From: Legionella steigerwaltii
GTDB taxonomy: Bacteria; Pseudomonadota; Gammaproteobacteria; Legionellales; Legionellaceae
Direction of reading: 5' to 3'
Length of the DNA: 64,000 nucleotides
NCBI RefSeq assembly: GCF_001468065.1
Contig: NZ_LNYZ01000014.1
Location: 49,999 to 113,998 of the forward strand
In this document: one piece after another, positions 1 through 8,826 of the stretch
Numbering within the stretch: the first letter of the stretch is position 1
How the letters are laid out: every line of letters starts with the position of its first letter
Made by a program: the position numbers and the translations under genes
The notes under the pieces: model-generated
Database searches by the model: none
What the model saw: only the letters and a program-made list of their open reading frames with translations
What the model was told of the DNA's origin: nothing

Positions 1-387
1 ATCATAAGCCTGACGTATGGTTCTTTTAATAATCGAACCGTTTGCCTGCAATGCCTCGTAAATGGCTGAAGCCAAAGCCTGGTTTTCTGGCGAATGGGTG
101 GTGTGATAACAGTCATAATCAATTGCAAAGGCTTTGAAATCACGTTCATGACTTAACTTGATTTCAGCAGTCAACGCTTCGGGAGTGATTCCCATTTGCT
201 CTGCTTTCAACATAATCGGGGTCCCATGCGCATCATCGCCACAAATGCTGATGCAATTAATGTCTGACATTTTATGGGTGCGTACCCAGATATCCGTTTG
301 AATATGCTCTACTAAATGTCCAAGGTGTAAATGGCCATTTGCATAGGGTAAGGCGCTGGTCACCAGCATTTTACGTTGTTTCGCCAT
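1..387 (-). CDS. metG: Methionyl-tRNA synthetase, N-terminal part (cut by window edge)
   Basis: Charges tRNA-Met with methionine in the cytoplasm. Only the first 129 codons are in the window; the gene continues leftwards. The reverse strand from 387 reads [20 protein letters not shown], where the class I HIGH-type signature appears as GHLHLGHL, followed by the MetRS connective region with [11 protein letters not shown]. The ATG at 387 fits the usual E. coli-type MetRS N-terminus. Family assignment is firm from these motifs. The upstream neighbour at 608-1402 is also on the reverse strand and is closed by its own terminator at about 569-592, so metG probably has its own promoter within about 390-560; I could not point to a convincing -35/-10 pair. 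Confidence 0.95.
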   Translation of the reverse strand, partial: MAKQRKMLVTSALPYANGHLHLGHLVEHIQTDIWVRTHKMSDINCISICGDDAHGTPIMLKAEQMGITPEALTAEIKLSHERDFKAFAIDYDCYHTTHSPENQALASAIYEALQANGSIIKRTIRQAYD

Positions 388-568
388 CAATAAGCTACCT
401 GCTTGTATGAAATGACTGATTATAACGCATATGAGTGATAAATGCTGTAGGTAACTGAGTTATTGCAAGAATCATAGTACAGAGAATGTTTTGAGGGAAA
501 CCGAGAGAATACTCTGCGGTTTCAATTGGGGAAGTTAAGCCCGCAAAATAGTTTGTAAGTAGAAATAA

Positions 569-592
569 AAAACGCGGCTTAGGCCGCGTTTT
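569..592 (-). terminator. Rho-independent terminator of the 264-aa gene
   Basis: A perfect 10-bp stem (AAAACGCGGC, 569-578, with GCCGCGTTTT, 583-592) closes a 4-nt loop. Read on the reverse strand it is followed by TTTTTTATTT. It lies 15 nt beyond the stop codon of the reverse-strand gene at 608-1402, so it most likely ends that transcript before metG. Confidence 0.85.
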
Positions 593-607
593 GAAGTTGT
601 ATTTTTT

Positions 608-1402
608 CTAAACTGTGTATTGTTTTTGTTGCTCATCTGTAACAACAGGAGCACCAGTACCTTTCTCTGTCTCTTTCTTAGGAGTAGCAATTGGAGAATC
701 ATAATGTACATCAGATTGTTGTGAAAATGGAACTACAGTTCCTTTTTCTTTCTTTGTACCTTGACCCATATCAGTATTTAACTTGGAAGAAGCATATGGA
801 TTAGATTTATACTGAGACCCTGTGTCAACACCTAATTTTTGTGTAGTGCTAGCATCTGTTTCAGGATGAGAAGAAAGAAGTGATGCATTTTTGTGTTTAG
901 CGCGCATTTCTTTGCAGCAGCTTGCAACCCAAGAAACGAAGTTACCAACAGCAGCACCTACGTAAGTTGCAACAGAAGTAGCAGCAGCAGCTAATCCAGC
1001 AGCAAGACCGATTTGGGCAATAGCACTAGGACCAGCAATCGCAGCAATAGAAAGACCAGCGATTGTGAAACCAGCAACTGTAGCTAAAGCAGCAGGCCAT
1101 AAAGCTAAAGTCAGTGCAAGACCACCAGCAACAGCTAAAGAAGCCCAAGCAGCAACAGTAATCGCTGTTTTATGTGCTTTAAGAAAATCAGTAGCTGAAC
1201 GACCAACAGCCTTAATACCCTCAGCTAAGTAACCGAGTAAACCGGGGGTTACTAAAACTTGTCCTTTGACTATTTTAGGTGAACCGTCTGATTTTGTTAC
1301 AGTAGAGCCTAATAATAAACTAGAAAGTCCAGTCAAAGCGTTAGCTGGTAAATAAGCAACCGCTTTACCAAAATTAGATAATTGTTCTCTTGTTAATGCC
1401 AT
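608..1402 (-). CDS. Unknown membrane-associated protein, effector-like
   Basis: I do not recognise a family. The 264-aa product has a polar N-terminus, then a very Ala/Gly-rich hydrophobic stretch at about residues 77-165 (two to four membrane segments, small-residue packing like SIAAIAGPSAIAQIGLAAG). A Cys-Cys pair and a basic patch follow (SCCKEMRAKHK). The C-terminal third (about 185-264) is polar, Ser/Thr/Lys-rich and probably disordered. The start is supported by TTGGAG six bases before the ATG. It is a single-gene unit ended by the terminator at 569-592. Internal hydrophobic hairpins with a polar C-terminal tail are common in Legionella Dot/Icm substrates that act on host membranes, but that is inference from architecture only. 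Confidence 0.7.
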   Translation of the reverse strand: MALTREQLSNFGKAVAYLPANALTGLSSLLLGSTVTKSDGSPKIVKGQVLVTPGLLGYLAEGIKAVGRSATDFLKAHKTAITVAAWASLAVAGGLALTLALWPAALATVAGFTIAGLSIAAIAGPSAIAQIGLAAGLAAAATSVATYVGAAVGNFVSWVASCCKEMRAKHKNASLLSSHPETDASTTQKLGVDTGSQYKSNPYASSKLNTDMGQGTKKEKGTVVPFSQQSDVHYDSPIATPKKETEKGTGAPVVTDEQQKQYTV

Positions 1403-1649
1403 GTTTTACTCCAAGGTTATAAATCACGGCGGATGATAGCAATGTTTTTGCTACATGTGAACCAAAAATGCTCAATTTGTTGTAACAAAAGTGTAAAAAT
1501 ATTTGATTTTTTGCTGTTATTAGTATAATAAATGGGCAGTTTTCTCATTGTAAGTTCTTTATGGTTTTTTTCTGCTCACTCATGAGGCCTTCGTTTTTAA
1601 TTTAAGAAATACCAATATCCTAATTTAATGATATTAATCGAATTAATTT

Positions 1650-2336
1650 TTACTTTGGGGTTGAATGACGGTATAAAGTTGGATCAGCAACTCCAGCTCC
1701 AATAAACCCACGTCGTCTAAAAGTACAACTGTCGCATTCACCACATGCTTCGCCAGCATCGTTTGCCTGATAGCATGAAACTGTTAAGCTGTAATCTACG
1801 CCTAAACTTATTCCTAACTGGATGGTTTGCACCTTACTTAAGTGTTGTAAAGGAGCGTGGATGGAAAAATGATCCCCAGTGACACCCGCTTTGGTTGCCA
1901 GATTAGCTAATGTTTGAAACGCTTCAATAAACTCAGGACGACAATCTGGATAATGAGAATAATCAACAGAGCTTGCACCGATAAAAATGTCCCTTGCGCC
2001 TATGGATTCTGCAAGGCCTAAGGCCATCGCTAAGAAAATTGTATTGCGGGCAGGAACATAGGTAACCGGGATCTCAGAGCCACCCTGAAAAGCAGGTACT
2101 TCCATGTTAGAATCGGTCAAAGCAGAATTACGAAACAGTTCAGTGTCTAAGGTGACAATGTGATGTTTTAGCACTTTATAATGTTGTGCAATACGCTGGG
2201 CGGCATGCAATTCAGCGGAATGTCTTTGTCCATAAGAAAAGCTGATCGCATCACAGGAAAAACCTTTTGATGTTGCTAGAGCCAGACACGTCGTTGAATC
2301 CAGACCACCAGAGAGTAAGACAACTGCTTTTTTCAT
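1650..2336 (-). CDS. queC: 7-cyano-7-deazaguanine (preQ0) synthase
   Basis: ATP-dependent conversion of 7-carboxy-7-deazaguanine to preQ0 in queuosine biosynthesis. The 228-aa protein begins [20 protein letters not shown], which carries the PP-loop SGGxDS motif at residues 9-14. Near the C-terminus are four clustered cysteines ([18 protein letters not shown]), the zinc site typical of QueC. Length is normal for the family (about 220-235 aa). It stands alone on the reverse strand, with an upstream gap that holds a long inverted repeat. No other que genes are in the window. I saw no preQ1 riboswitch upstream. Confidence 0.95.
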   Translation of the reverse strand: MKKAVVLLSGGLDSTTCLALATSKGFSCDAISFSYGQRHSAELHAAQRIAQHYKVLKHHIVTLDTELFRNSALTDSNMEVPAFQGGSEIPVTYVPARNTIFLAMALGLAESIGARDIFIGASSVDYSHYPDCRPEFIEAFQTLANLATKAGVTGDHFSIHAPLQHLSKVQTIQLGISLGVDYSLTVSCYQANDAGEACGECDSCTFRRRGFIGAGVADPTLYRHSTPK

Positions 2337-2651
2337 AATGTATTGGTCTCCATAAAGAATTTACTTTTTTTGTGACTTTTCAATATGCCCGAGAGATTAT
2401 ATTTTCCCGCAAGTTTTGGCAAATGATATTCCTACCTGCATCTGCAATGGGGACGGTCCGGGACGGACCCCGTTAATTATTAGTCAACTTGTTCAAAGCA
2501 CATTGGGGTCCGTCCCGGACCGTCCCCATTGCAGCACTACGTCCACAGAATGTAGACTGTTGTTTTTTTGTCCGGACTTATTAAGCGGTTAGCTTTTTTT
2601 AGGTCAAAAATGCTGTTAGAATGCGCCAATCATGCCATAACATGGAACTTT
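2337..2651. other. Gene-free stretch between queC and manC holding a long palindrome
   Basis: 315 bases between two divergent genes. The main content is the perfect inverted repeat at 2443-2533 (separate entry). The rest is AT-rich and should carry the promoters of both genes. I could not identify convincing -35/-10 pairs. Confidence 0.6.
2443..2533. repeat. Perfect 29-bp inverted repeat (GGGGACGG...GGACCCC family)
   Basis: The left arm 2443-2471 and right arm 2505-2533 are perfect reverse complements over 29 bases, separated by 33 bases. Each arm holds the core GGGGACGGTCCGGGACGGAC. A shorter relative with 13-bp arms (core GGGGACGGACCCC) occurs at 52729-52757. Perfect arms and GC-rich composition in an AT-rich gap indicate a mobile or REP-like palindrome rather than a terminator; no T-run follows on either strand. 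Confidence 0.8.
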
Positions 2652-4076
2652 ATGACGACTACCCTTTATCCTGTTATCCTCGCTGGAGGTTCTGGAACTC
2701 GTTTATGGCCATTATCCCGTAAAAATTATCCAAAACAATTTCTGGCTTTAAATGGGGAGTTATCCCTTTTACAACAGACGGTGAAAAGAGCACAAAACTT
2801 AGTGAGTACTCATTCTCTTATTGTAAGTAATGACGCTCATTATTTTCTTTGTCAGGATCAGTTAAATCATTTTGCTCATTCAATGACTTATCTGCTGGAA
2901 CCTTGTGCACGCAATACAGCCCCGGCAATTGCCTGTGCTGCCCATTATTTATCTCAAATTGCCGGCCCTGATGCCGTGATGCTAGTACTTCCTTCAGACC
3001 ACTGGATAGCTGATGATAAGGCCTGGCAAGAAGCGATGTTAAGAGGCGCACAATTCGCAGCAGAACATCAAGCTTTAGTTACTTTTGGGATCGAGCCAGA
3101 TAGCCCTAAAACGGGGTATGGTTACATAGAGGCGGGTTTGCCATTAACGGATAAGGTGCAACAGGTTTTAAGTTTTAGAGAGAAACCAGCCATTGAGATG
3201 GCGGAAGAGTTTATAGCCAGTGGCAATTATTTTTGGAATAGTGGCATGTTTGTCTGTCGTGCTGGTGTTTATCTCCAGGAATTAGCTGAATACCAGCCGG
3301 ATATTCATTATTTTAGTCAGCAAGCTGTTTTAAAAGCCCAGCATCATCATGATTTTTTACGTCTTGATCTAGAATGTTTCTCACGTTGTGAAGCAGAGTC
3401 GATTGATTATGCGATTATGGAAAAGACCAATAAAGCAGCAGTTATCCCAGTTTCCATGCAATGGAGTGATTTAGGATGTTGGTCTGCGGTAGCCGATGCA
3501 AATGTACCTGATCAAGACGGAAATACGGTGACCGGAAAAGTTATAGCTCAGCAGAGTACTAATTGCTTGATTCATAGTACTGACATTTTGGTTACTGCCA
3601 TCGGTGTACAAGATCAGATTATTGTTGCGACACAAGATGCTGTTTTAGTCGCTGACAAACAATATTCACAACAAGTTAAGGATTTGGTCAACTCTTTAAG
3701 TAAAGATCATCATCAAGTCACTCAGGATCATCAACGGGTATCTCGTCCTTGGGGATATTATGAGGTTTTAGCAGAGGGTGCTTCATTTAAAGTAAAGCGA
3801 TTGATGGTGAAACCCGGTGCTCGTTTATCTTTGCAAATGCACCAGCATCGTGCCGAACATTGGGTTGTAGTTTCTGGAAAAGCAGAAGTAATCAATGACA
3901 CGCAAACAATCTACTTATCTGTAAATCAATCAACTTATATTGCGCAAAATACGCTTCATCGTTTAAGTAATCCTGGGAGTGAACCCTTGTACGTCATTGA
4001 GGTACAAAGTGGTGCCTATTTGGGAGAGGATGATATTAAGCGTTTTGATGATATCTACGCGCGTGATATCTCCTAA
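2652..4076 (+). CDS. manC: Mannose-1-phosphate guanylyltransferase / mannose-6-phosphate isomerase
   Basis: Type II bifunctional PMI-GMP enzyme that makes GDP-mannose, a precursor for GDP-linked sugars in surface glycans. I chose the ATG at 2652 (474 aa) because family members begin just before the nucleotide-binding signature, here LYPVILAGGSGTRLWPLSRK. The frame is open upstream to a TTG at 2568, but those 28 residues are unlike the family. The N-terminal half is the nucleotidyltransferase (also FREKP and NSGMF motifs). The C-terminal about 110 residues form the cupin isomerase domain with LQMHQHRAEHWVVVSG. It lies about 23 kb from the polysaccharide locus and is flanked by palindromes on both sides, so it is probably transcribed alone. 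Confidence 0.93.
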   Translation: MTTTLYPVILAGGSGTRLWPLSRKNYPKQFLALNGELSLLQQTVKRAQNLVSTHSLIVSNDAHYFLCQDQLNHFAHSMTYLLEPCARNTAPAIACAAHYLSQIAGPDAVMLVLPSDHWIADDKAWQEAMLRGAQFAAEHQALVTFGIEPDSPKTGYGYIEAGLPLTDKVQQVLSFREKPAIEMAEEFIASGNYFWNSGMFVCRAGVYLQELAEYQPDIHYFSQQAVLKAQHHHDFLRLDLECFSRCEAESIDYAIMEKTNKAAVIPVSMQWSDLGCWSAVADANVPDQDGNTVTGKVIAQQSTNCLIHSTDILVTAIGVQDQIIVATQDAVLVADKQYSQQVKDLVNSLSKDHHQVTQDHQRVSRPWGYYEVLAEGASFKVKRLMVKPGARLSLQMHQHRAEHWVVVSGKAEVINDTQTIYLSVNQSTYIAQNTLHRLSNPGSEPLYVIEVQSGAYLGEDDIKRFDDIYARDIS

Positions 4077-4097
4077 AAATTGTTTTCTAAAAATTTT

Positions 4098-4175
4098 GTA
4101 GCCTGGGTGAAGCGCAGCGAAACCCGGGAATTTGATCGTAACGATCCCGGGTTTCGCTCGCTTCACCCAGGCTAC
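4098..4175. repeat. GTAGCCTGGGT palindrome, copy 1
   Basis: 78-bp inverted repeat with ends GTAGCCTGGGTGAAGCG and CGCTTCACCCAGGCTAC and an inner CCCGGG on each side. It lies 21 bases after the manC stop. A long RNA hairpin here could stop or stabilise the manC transcript. Confidence 0.9.
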
Positions 4176-4364
4176 CAATCTCCTTCTTCAATTAATTCCC
4201 TCTTAAAACTCACTTTTTTATGAAAAATTGTTTGCAATTGTGTAAATCAATGTATGTACATCTTGTTTTTTAAATTTATTTTATGTTATAAAAAAGAACA
4301 CATTTGATTTTTTCCTTTGATTAAATGAATTAGTCGCTGAACATTCGTGGGCACAGAGGTGGGT

Positions 4365-6614
4365 ATGGCAACAAGTAGCGCAATTCTTCAATCTTTTCTT
4401 AGAGATGAATTAAAAGATAAAGAACTTGCTGATTTGAGCTTCGAGGAGTTGCTTAAGTACAGCAGAGCCGAATGTGGTCTTATCGAGATAGATCCAGGTC
4501 AGGTTAATTTTGCCGGTAAAGATGACGACATTGATTTTGCAACCCTCAGCCCATTACTCCATGGTAATAATGCCATCGTTTTGCAGGAAGGCGCGCTTTA
4601 TTATGTAGATCTAAATGCAGATTCAAAAAGAGTAAGTATTCGCTTAATAGAAGAACCAGACGAACTAGATAGCACGGCACAGACTTCTGAGCAACTGAAA
4701 TCCCTTCGCCTTCAAAAGCAATATAACCAATTAAAGCAGGCATGTTCTGAAAAGTATAAACGTGCTAGAGGGAAAGAGCTAGACTCTATTCGAGCTTTAA
4801 CTGGTCGCGCGTTTACGGAACATCGCAGTGATGATTTTTTGCCTTCATTGGAGTTTTATTTAGGAATATTGGATAAGACTGACAGGGTTATGTTTCAGTA
4901 TATGAATGAAAAGCAAAAGGAAGAGTTGACATTCAATCTGAAAATTACTCTTTTGCTTTTGGCGGCACAACAAAAGCACGAACAAGATTATCAAAAAACG
5001 GAAAACGCAAAAAAATATGGTGAATACATTAAAAGATGCTCAAAATTCCTTATCGAACTGGATCCTGAGTATCAAAGACGAATCGAAGACTATCCTAAAG
5101 AAGAGTATCCTGATCCTGAAAATATTATAAAAGTCGCACAAGCAGTAAAATTAGAACAACATGATGGGCAACCGCTAAAGTATTTGGGTATCCCCCTTGG
5201 GCAATTGCTGGCTAGAGATATTGTTGATTTATCTGGTGGTACGACAAAAACAATTAAAGATTATATGGGAGCCCTTAATGATAAGCGGCTGTATTGGGTA
5301 TGGGGCTCAACTTTTTTAAAGACTGTAATAGGTACAATCTCTGAAGATTGGTTTTATCAACAACAAGCATCCTTTGCAATAAAAGCGCCTGATCCTTATA
5401 CGGGGAATTTGAGCTGGATTTTATATTACGCGCGTTTTGCTCTGAATCTGTTTTTATTGCTCAAGCATACCATTAAAGGGTCATGGATGAGTGCCGAAGA
5501 AGCAAAAACACCTTGGCAGGAGCGCTTTTTAACCCAATGGTCATTAAGAAAATTTACCTTATTGAATGATTCATTTTGGGGAACGGCTAATATGGTTTGT
5601 TTTTTCTGGCTTACCGGAAAAAGTGTATTGGGTACTGCGGGGGACGCGCTCACTATTGCGCTATTAGTTTTTGACCTCGCCATAGCTATATGGGATTTTG
5701 AAGAGCAAAGAACAAAATATAATAAAGCCATGCTGCAATATGATGAGGATTTAGAAAGGTTAGCCAAGCGACTTCAAGCGCTTAAGGATTTAGAATTAAC
5801 AAGCAAGCTTCAGGATGAAGAATTAAGAGAAAAGCGCCAAATTGAAATGCAAATTCGCACATTGGGACGTGAAAAGGCAAAGTGTGAGAGAGATTGGCAG
5901 CTGCAAAAAGTATCCTTAATTACTAATATTGTCTATGCTATAGGTTTGCTGGCGGCTTTTATGATCTTAACCATGCCGTTTATGCCTATAGCAGCACCGG
6001 CGTTAGCTACAATGGCCCTTGTTGGTGCGATATTGTGTCTTGCATTTACTGTTATTAATAATGCAGTCAAAGGAGGCATTGAACTGTATAAGACCGATAA
6101 GGCAATACAGGAGCAAGAAGATCAAGCGAAAGATTTAATTAAAACATTAAAAGAAAATTACAAGAAGCTTACTGAGGATGAAAGAAAACTTCTTTACTTG
6201 CAAATCAAACAATGTGAGGCGGAAACAGAGTATCAAAAGTTAACGAGAAGATATCAAATAGCAAGTTTAATACACAGTACTTTGATTCAACTCCTTGTTC
6301 CAGCTGTGGTTTTCGCGAGTTTAGTGTTTGTGCCTTTGGGCATAGGTATCCCTGCGCTTATTGTTGCAGTAGCGTTTGCATTTGCAACTCAGCTTCTAGT
6401 TGATGCTCTTTTTAAACCCGAGGAAAAAAAGGCATTAGAATTTGATAACACAGATTATCAGGAGTTTTGTGATAAGATTCTTCAAGACGACCAACCAAAA
6501 CTTGAAGGCCCACGTTTCTCCTTTGGGGGTGAAAGTGAAAAGCAACCCTTATTGGAGTATGAAGGTTCAACGGATGTTCAAGGCGATATTCTTGCTATGC
6601 AGGCTGGTTGCTAG
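4365..6614 (+). CDS. Large coiled-coil membrane protein, candidate Dot/Icm effector
   Basis: 749 aa from the ATG at 4365, which has GAGGT four bases upstream; an in-frame GTG at 4347 lacks such a site. I recognise no family. The N-terminal about 340 residues are soluble, charged and helical. Hydrophobic stretches lie at about 345-370, 405-445, 520-570 and 630-685 (numbered from the ATG). Between them are two long charged helices (about 445-520 and 575-635), rich in Lys, Glu, Leu and Gln, that look like coiled coils. The pattern of membrane hairpins alternating with coiled coils recalls Legionella effectors of the LegC type, but I see no specific sequence match. It is flanked by palindromes on both sides and appears to be monocistronic. 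Confidence 0.75.
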   Translation: MATSSAILQSFLRDELKDKELADLSFEELLKYSRAECGLIEIDPGQVNFAGKDDDIDFATLSPLLHGNNAIVLQEGALYYVDLNADSKRVSIRLIEEPDELDSTAQTSEQLKSLRLQKQYNQLKQACSEKYKRARGKELDSIRALTGRAFTEHRSDDFLPSLEFYLGILDKTDRVMFQYMNEKQKEELTFNLKITLLLLAAQQKHEQDYQKTENAKKYGEYIKRCSKFLIELDPEYQRRIEDYPKEEYPDPENIIKVAQAVKLEQHDGQPLKYLGIPLGQLLARDIVDLSGGTTKTIKDYMGALNDKRLYWVWGSTFLKTVIGTISEDWFYQQQASFAIKAPDPYTGNLSWILYYARFALNLFLLLKHTIKGSWMSAEEAKTPWQERFLTQWSLRKFTLLNDSFWGTANMVCFFWLTGKSVLGTAGDALTIALLVFDLAIAIWDFEEQRTKYNKAMLQYDEDLERLAKRLQALKDLELTSKLQDEELREKRQIEMQIRTLGREKAKCERDWQLQKVSLITNIVYAIGLLAAFMILTMPFMPIAAPALATMALVGAILCLAFTVINNAVKGGIELYKTDKAIQEQEDQAKDLIKTLKENYKKLTEDERKLLYLQIKQCEAETEYQKLTRRYQIASLIHSTLIQLLVPAVVFASLVFVPLGIGIPALIVAVAFAFATQLLVDALFKPEEKKALEFDNTDYQEFCDKILQDDQPKLEGPRFSFGGESEKQPLLEYEGSTDVQGDILAMQAGC

Positions 6615-6617
6615 TAT

Positions 6618-6675
6618 GTAGCCTGGGTGGAGGCTAAGCCATAACCCGGGCTCCTCTGCGCTGCCCCCAGGCTAC
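6618..6675. repeat. GTAGCCTGGGT palindrome, copy 2 (short)
   Basis: 58-bp member of the family with the usual ends GTAGCCTGGGTGGAGG and CCCCCAGGCTAC but one fewer internal segment. It starts three bases after the preceding stop codon. Confidence 0.85.
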
Positions 6676-6824
6676 AAGTGCTGATGATTCTATTCAGTCC
6701 TCGAATTGAGCACTTTATCCAAAAAAATTTCATTAAAATTCAATAAATTATATAAAAATAAAAAACTAGCATTCACTTTCTTCTTATGTATAATGTTTGA
6801 AAGAAGCCTGGTTGGAGTGCCTTA

Positions 6825-7586
6825 ATGAAAAAGCTCACTACCCTGTTGTTGCTTGTTTTTTCTGTCAACGTTGTTGCTTCTGTAGCGTTCGGTGATGCAT
6901 GCGATACGAGTGCAGGCATGTCCGATTCCTATGTTCTTGCACTGAGTTCACAACCTGGTTTTTGCCAAACTTATGGCTATGAAGCAGGTAAGCCAGAATG
7001 CATGCACTTACCTAAAAATTCGTACCAAGCAAAACACCTTACCCTCCATGGTTTGTGGCCTAATCAGAATGCTTGTGGTCAAAGTTATGGCTTTTGTGGT
7101 GTACAACAAAAATCCAGCCATTGTGCTTATCCTCCACTGAATTTGTCACCACAAGTGTCTGAAGATTTGAAAAAAATTATGCCCAGCTACAATTATGGAA
7201 GTTGTTTGGAACGTCACGAATGGAATAAGCACGGCAGTTGTCAAATTTTGTCTGCTGATGAGTATTTTTCTTTGGCGATGCGGTTGACTGAAGAAGTCGA
7301 TCATTCTGCTTTGGGACAGTATCTCACCCAGCATCAAGGACAAAAAGTGACATTAACTGCTTTGCGGGAGATGGTAGTCCAAGCATTTGGTAAAAAGAAT
7401 TCTGGAAAAGTTTATCTAGGTTGTAGAAATGGAATCTTGGTTGATATTTATATTGAATTACCAGCATTAATTCCTTTTAATGAATCTTTAGAGTCTCTAA
7501 TCGATAATGCTCCGAATTCCCCGGTGAATGATACTTGCCCTACCAATGTGCTGCTTTCTAATTTTAATAAAGGATCTTGGTTTTAA
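6825..7586 (+). CDS. srnA: Secreted RNase T2 family ribonuclease (SrnA-like)
   Basis: Endoribonuclease that cleaves RNA through a 2',3'-cyclic phosphate. The 253-aa protein starts with a Sec signal peptide (MKKLTTLLLLVFSVNVVASV, cleavage near residue 20-25). Both T2 active-site blocks are intact: CAS I as LTLHGLWPN (His75) and CAS II as HEWNKHGSC (His131, Glu132, Lys135, His136). The many cysteines fit disulfides in an exported enzyme. L. pneumophila secretes a T2 RNase, SrnA, by its type II system. Equating this gene with srnA rests on family, signal peptide and general context; I could not align the two. Spacing to the 3' palindrome is only one base. Confidence 0.88.
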   Translation: MKKLTTLLLLVFSVNVVASVAFGDACDTSAGMSDSYVLALSSQPGFCQTYGYEAGKPECMHLPKNSYQAKHLTLHGLWPNQNACGQSYGFCGVQQKSSHCAYPPLNLSPQVSEDLKKIMPSYNYGSCLERHEWNKHGSCQILSADEYFSLAMRLTEEVDHSALGQYLTQHQGQKVTLTALREMVVQAFGKKNSGKVYLGCRNGILVDIYIELPALIPFNESLESLIDNAPNSPVNDTCPTNVLLSNFNKGSWF

Positions 7587-7587
7587 G

Positions 7588-7665
7588 GTAGTCTGGGTGC
7601 GCGCAGCGGAACCCGGGAAGTGAGTCATAGAAAACCCGGGTTCCGCTACGCTGCACCCAGGCTAC
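7588..7665. repeat. GTAGCCTGGGT palindrome, copy 3
   Basis: 78-bp copy with a one-base change in the left end (GTAGTCTGGGTG) and a normal right end (CACCCAGGCTAC). It begins immediately after the stop codon of the RNase T2 gene. Confidence 0.88.
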
Positions 7666-7718
7666 ACCTTGCACATTGTCAGAACTTCCTCTAATGTAGA
7701 GGAATTATTGAATTAGGA

Positions 7719-8678
7719 ATGAAATCTATGCAAAAGCGGTGTTACTTATTGATTCTAATTGTCTTTTTATTAACTGCTTGCGCGCATCATGGGCCTCGAA
7801 AAAAAACCGCATCTCCCTTGCCACTAGCCGTAAAGACGAAACAAGTCAGACAAGTTCCAGCGTTTAACCAGGTTGTTGTAGATGGACCATTCAGTGTTAA
7901 TTTGCATACGGGCTATAAAGAGCCGCAAGTCATTTTATCAGGCGATGCTCGTGATTTAGCCACAGTAAAAGCAGAGGTCAAACAAAACACATTGTATTTG
8001 ACTATGGGTAATCCACACGGCCCAGTTTATGCCGATGTTAGAGGCCAGTTCCTTAACCGTTTGATGGCTCAAGGTGTCCCTTTAATTAGAGGAAGTCAGA
8101 TACGTACTAGTGTATTGGATGTCTATTTGGTAAAAACGGGAAATGTCCGATTAGGCGGCTCTATCGGTTTACGAGTGCTGGATGTAAAGGGGAAGGGTCT
8201 TGTCCAAATTGGTGGTATCTCCAGCCAAAACTTACAGATACATCTACAGGGCGATCCAAAGGTTCAGCTCGAAGGTGTTGCCAATTTAGCTAATTTGTCG
8301 ATGTATGGAAACGCTTGGCTCAGTTTGTATTGGGTCAGAACGGATAACTTGACTGTTCGCGCAAAGCAGAAATCGACAATTCAATTAGCAGGTGCAGTAA
8401 ATCGACTTGATGTTGAACTTTGGGGAAATGCACGATTTAAAGGACGTTATTTGCGTGCACAACGCAGTTTTGTAAGAACACACGGCCACTCCGTTGCAGA
8501 AATTTCAGTGGCGAAACATCAGAGCAATTTAGCTACGGATGCGAGTGACATTTATTATTTTAACCTGCCAACCACGCGAGCAGATTTTATGGCTTTTGAT
8601 GGATCGGTATTGGATATGCGAGAATGGAATCAAGCTGAGTTGAAAGATTTTACTCGTTACAATAAACAATTCCCGTAA
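7719..8678 (+). CDS. Lipoprotein with GIN-type (DUF2807) beta-helix domain
   Basis: 319 aa. A lipoprotein signal peptide ends in the lipobox LLTAC (Cys at about residue 21). The mature part starts with a Lys/Arg-rich linker, then VPAFNQVVVDGPFSVNLHTG, typical of the head GIN domain (DUF2807), in which a beta strand with a V-D-G-P/N pattern opens a right-handed beta solenoid. Repeating short strands with Gly/Asn turns continue to about residue 295. Family members are envelope proteins of unclear function. The start could be the ATG at 7719 or the one at 7728; the latter has AGGA nine bases upstream. A strong hairpin with a T-run follows at 8711-8742. Confidence 0.8.
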   Translation: MKSMQKRCYLLILIVFLLTACAHHGPRKKTASPLPLAVKTKQVRQVPAFNQVVVDGPFSVNLHTGYKEPQVILSGDARDLATVKAEVKQNTLYLTMGNPHGPVYADVRGQFLNRLMAQGVPLIRGSQIRTSVLDVYLVKTGNVRLGGSIGLRVLDVKGKGLVQIGGISSQNLQIHLQGDPKVQLEGVANLANLSMYGNAWLSLYWVRTDNLTVRAKQKSTIQLAGAVNRLDVELWGNARFKGRYLRAQRSFVRTHGHSVAEISVAKHQSNLATDASDIYYFNLPTTRADFMAFDGSVLDMREWNQAELKDFTRYNKQFP

Positions 8679-8697
8679 AAAGTAGAAGGTGAGTTTG

Positions 8698-8820
8698 CCC
8701 TCACCCCTACCCCTCTCCCGATAACGGGAGAGGGATTTTTTTCCTCCATAACTGAAAAGATAGTTTCACTCCCTTCTCCCCACATGGGGAGAAGGTGCCC
8801 GTTAGGGCGGGATGAGGGTA
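8698..8820. repeat. Pair of inverted CCCTCACCC-type repeats
   Basis: Two copies of a common intergenic repeat face each other. The left copy (8698-8734) reads CCCTCACCCCTACCCCTCTC with the hairpin CCCTCTCCCG/CGGGAGAGGG. The right copy, on the other strand, has the hairpin CCTTCTCCCC/GGGGAGAAGG (8772-8795) and ends at about 8820. A third, single copy is at 63873-63910. Lying between convergent genes, the pair can end transcripts from both sides. Confidence 0.8.
8711..8742 (+). terminator. Terminator of the GIN-domain lipoprotein gene
   Basis: A perfect 10-bp GC-rich stem (8711-8720 with 8725-8734), loop ATAA, followed by ATTTTTTT. It lies 33 bases past the stop codon at 8678. Confidence 0.8.
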
Positions 8821-8826
8821 GAAACC

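Noticed and set aside
2568..2651. Longer N-terminus for manC from a TTG codon
   Set aside because: The 28 extra residues do not resemble the family, whose proteins begin just before the GGSGTRLWP motif; the ATG at 2652 fits.
3963..4178. Reverse-strand frame over the end of manC
   Set aside because: It is created by reading through the palindrome at 4098-4175 and the manC antisense strand.
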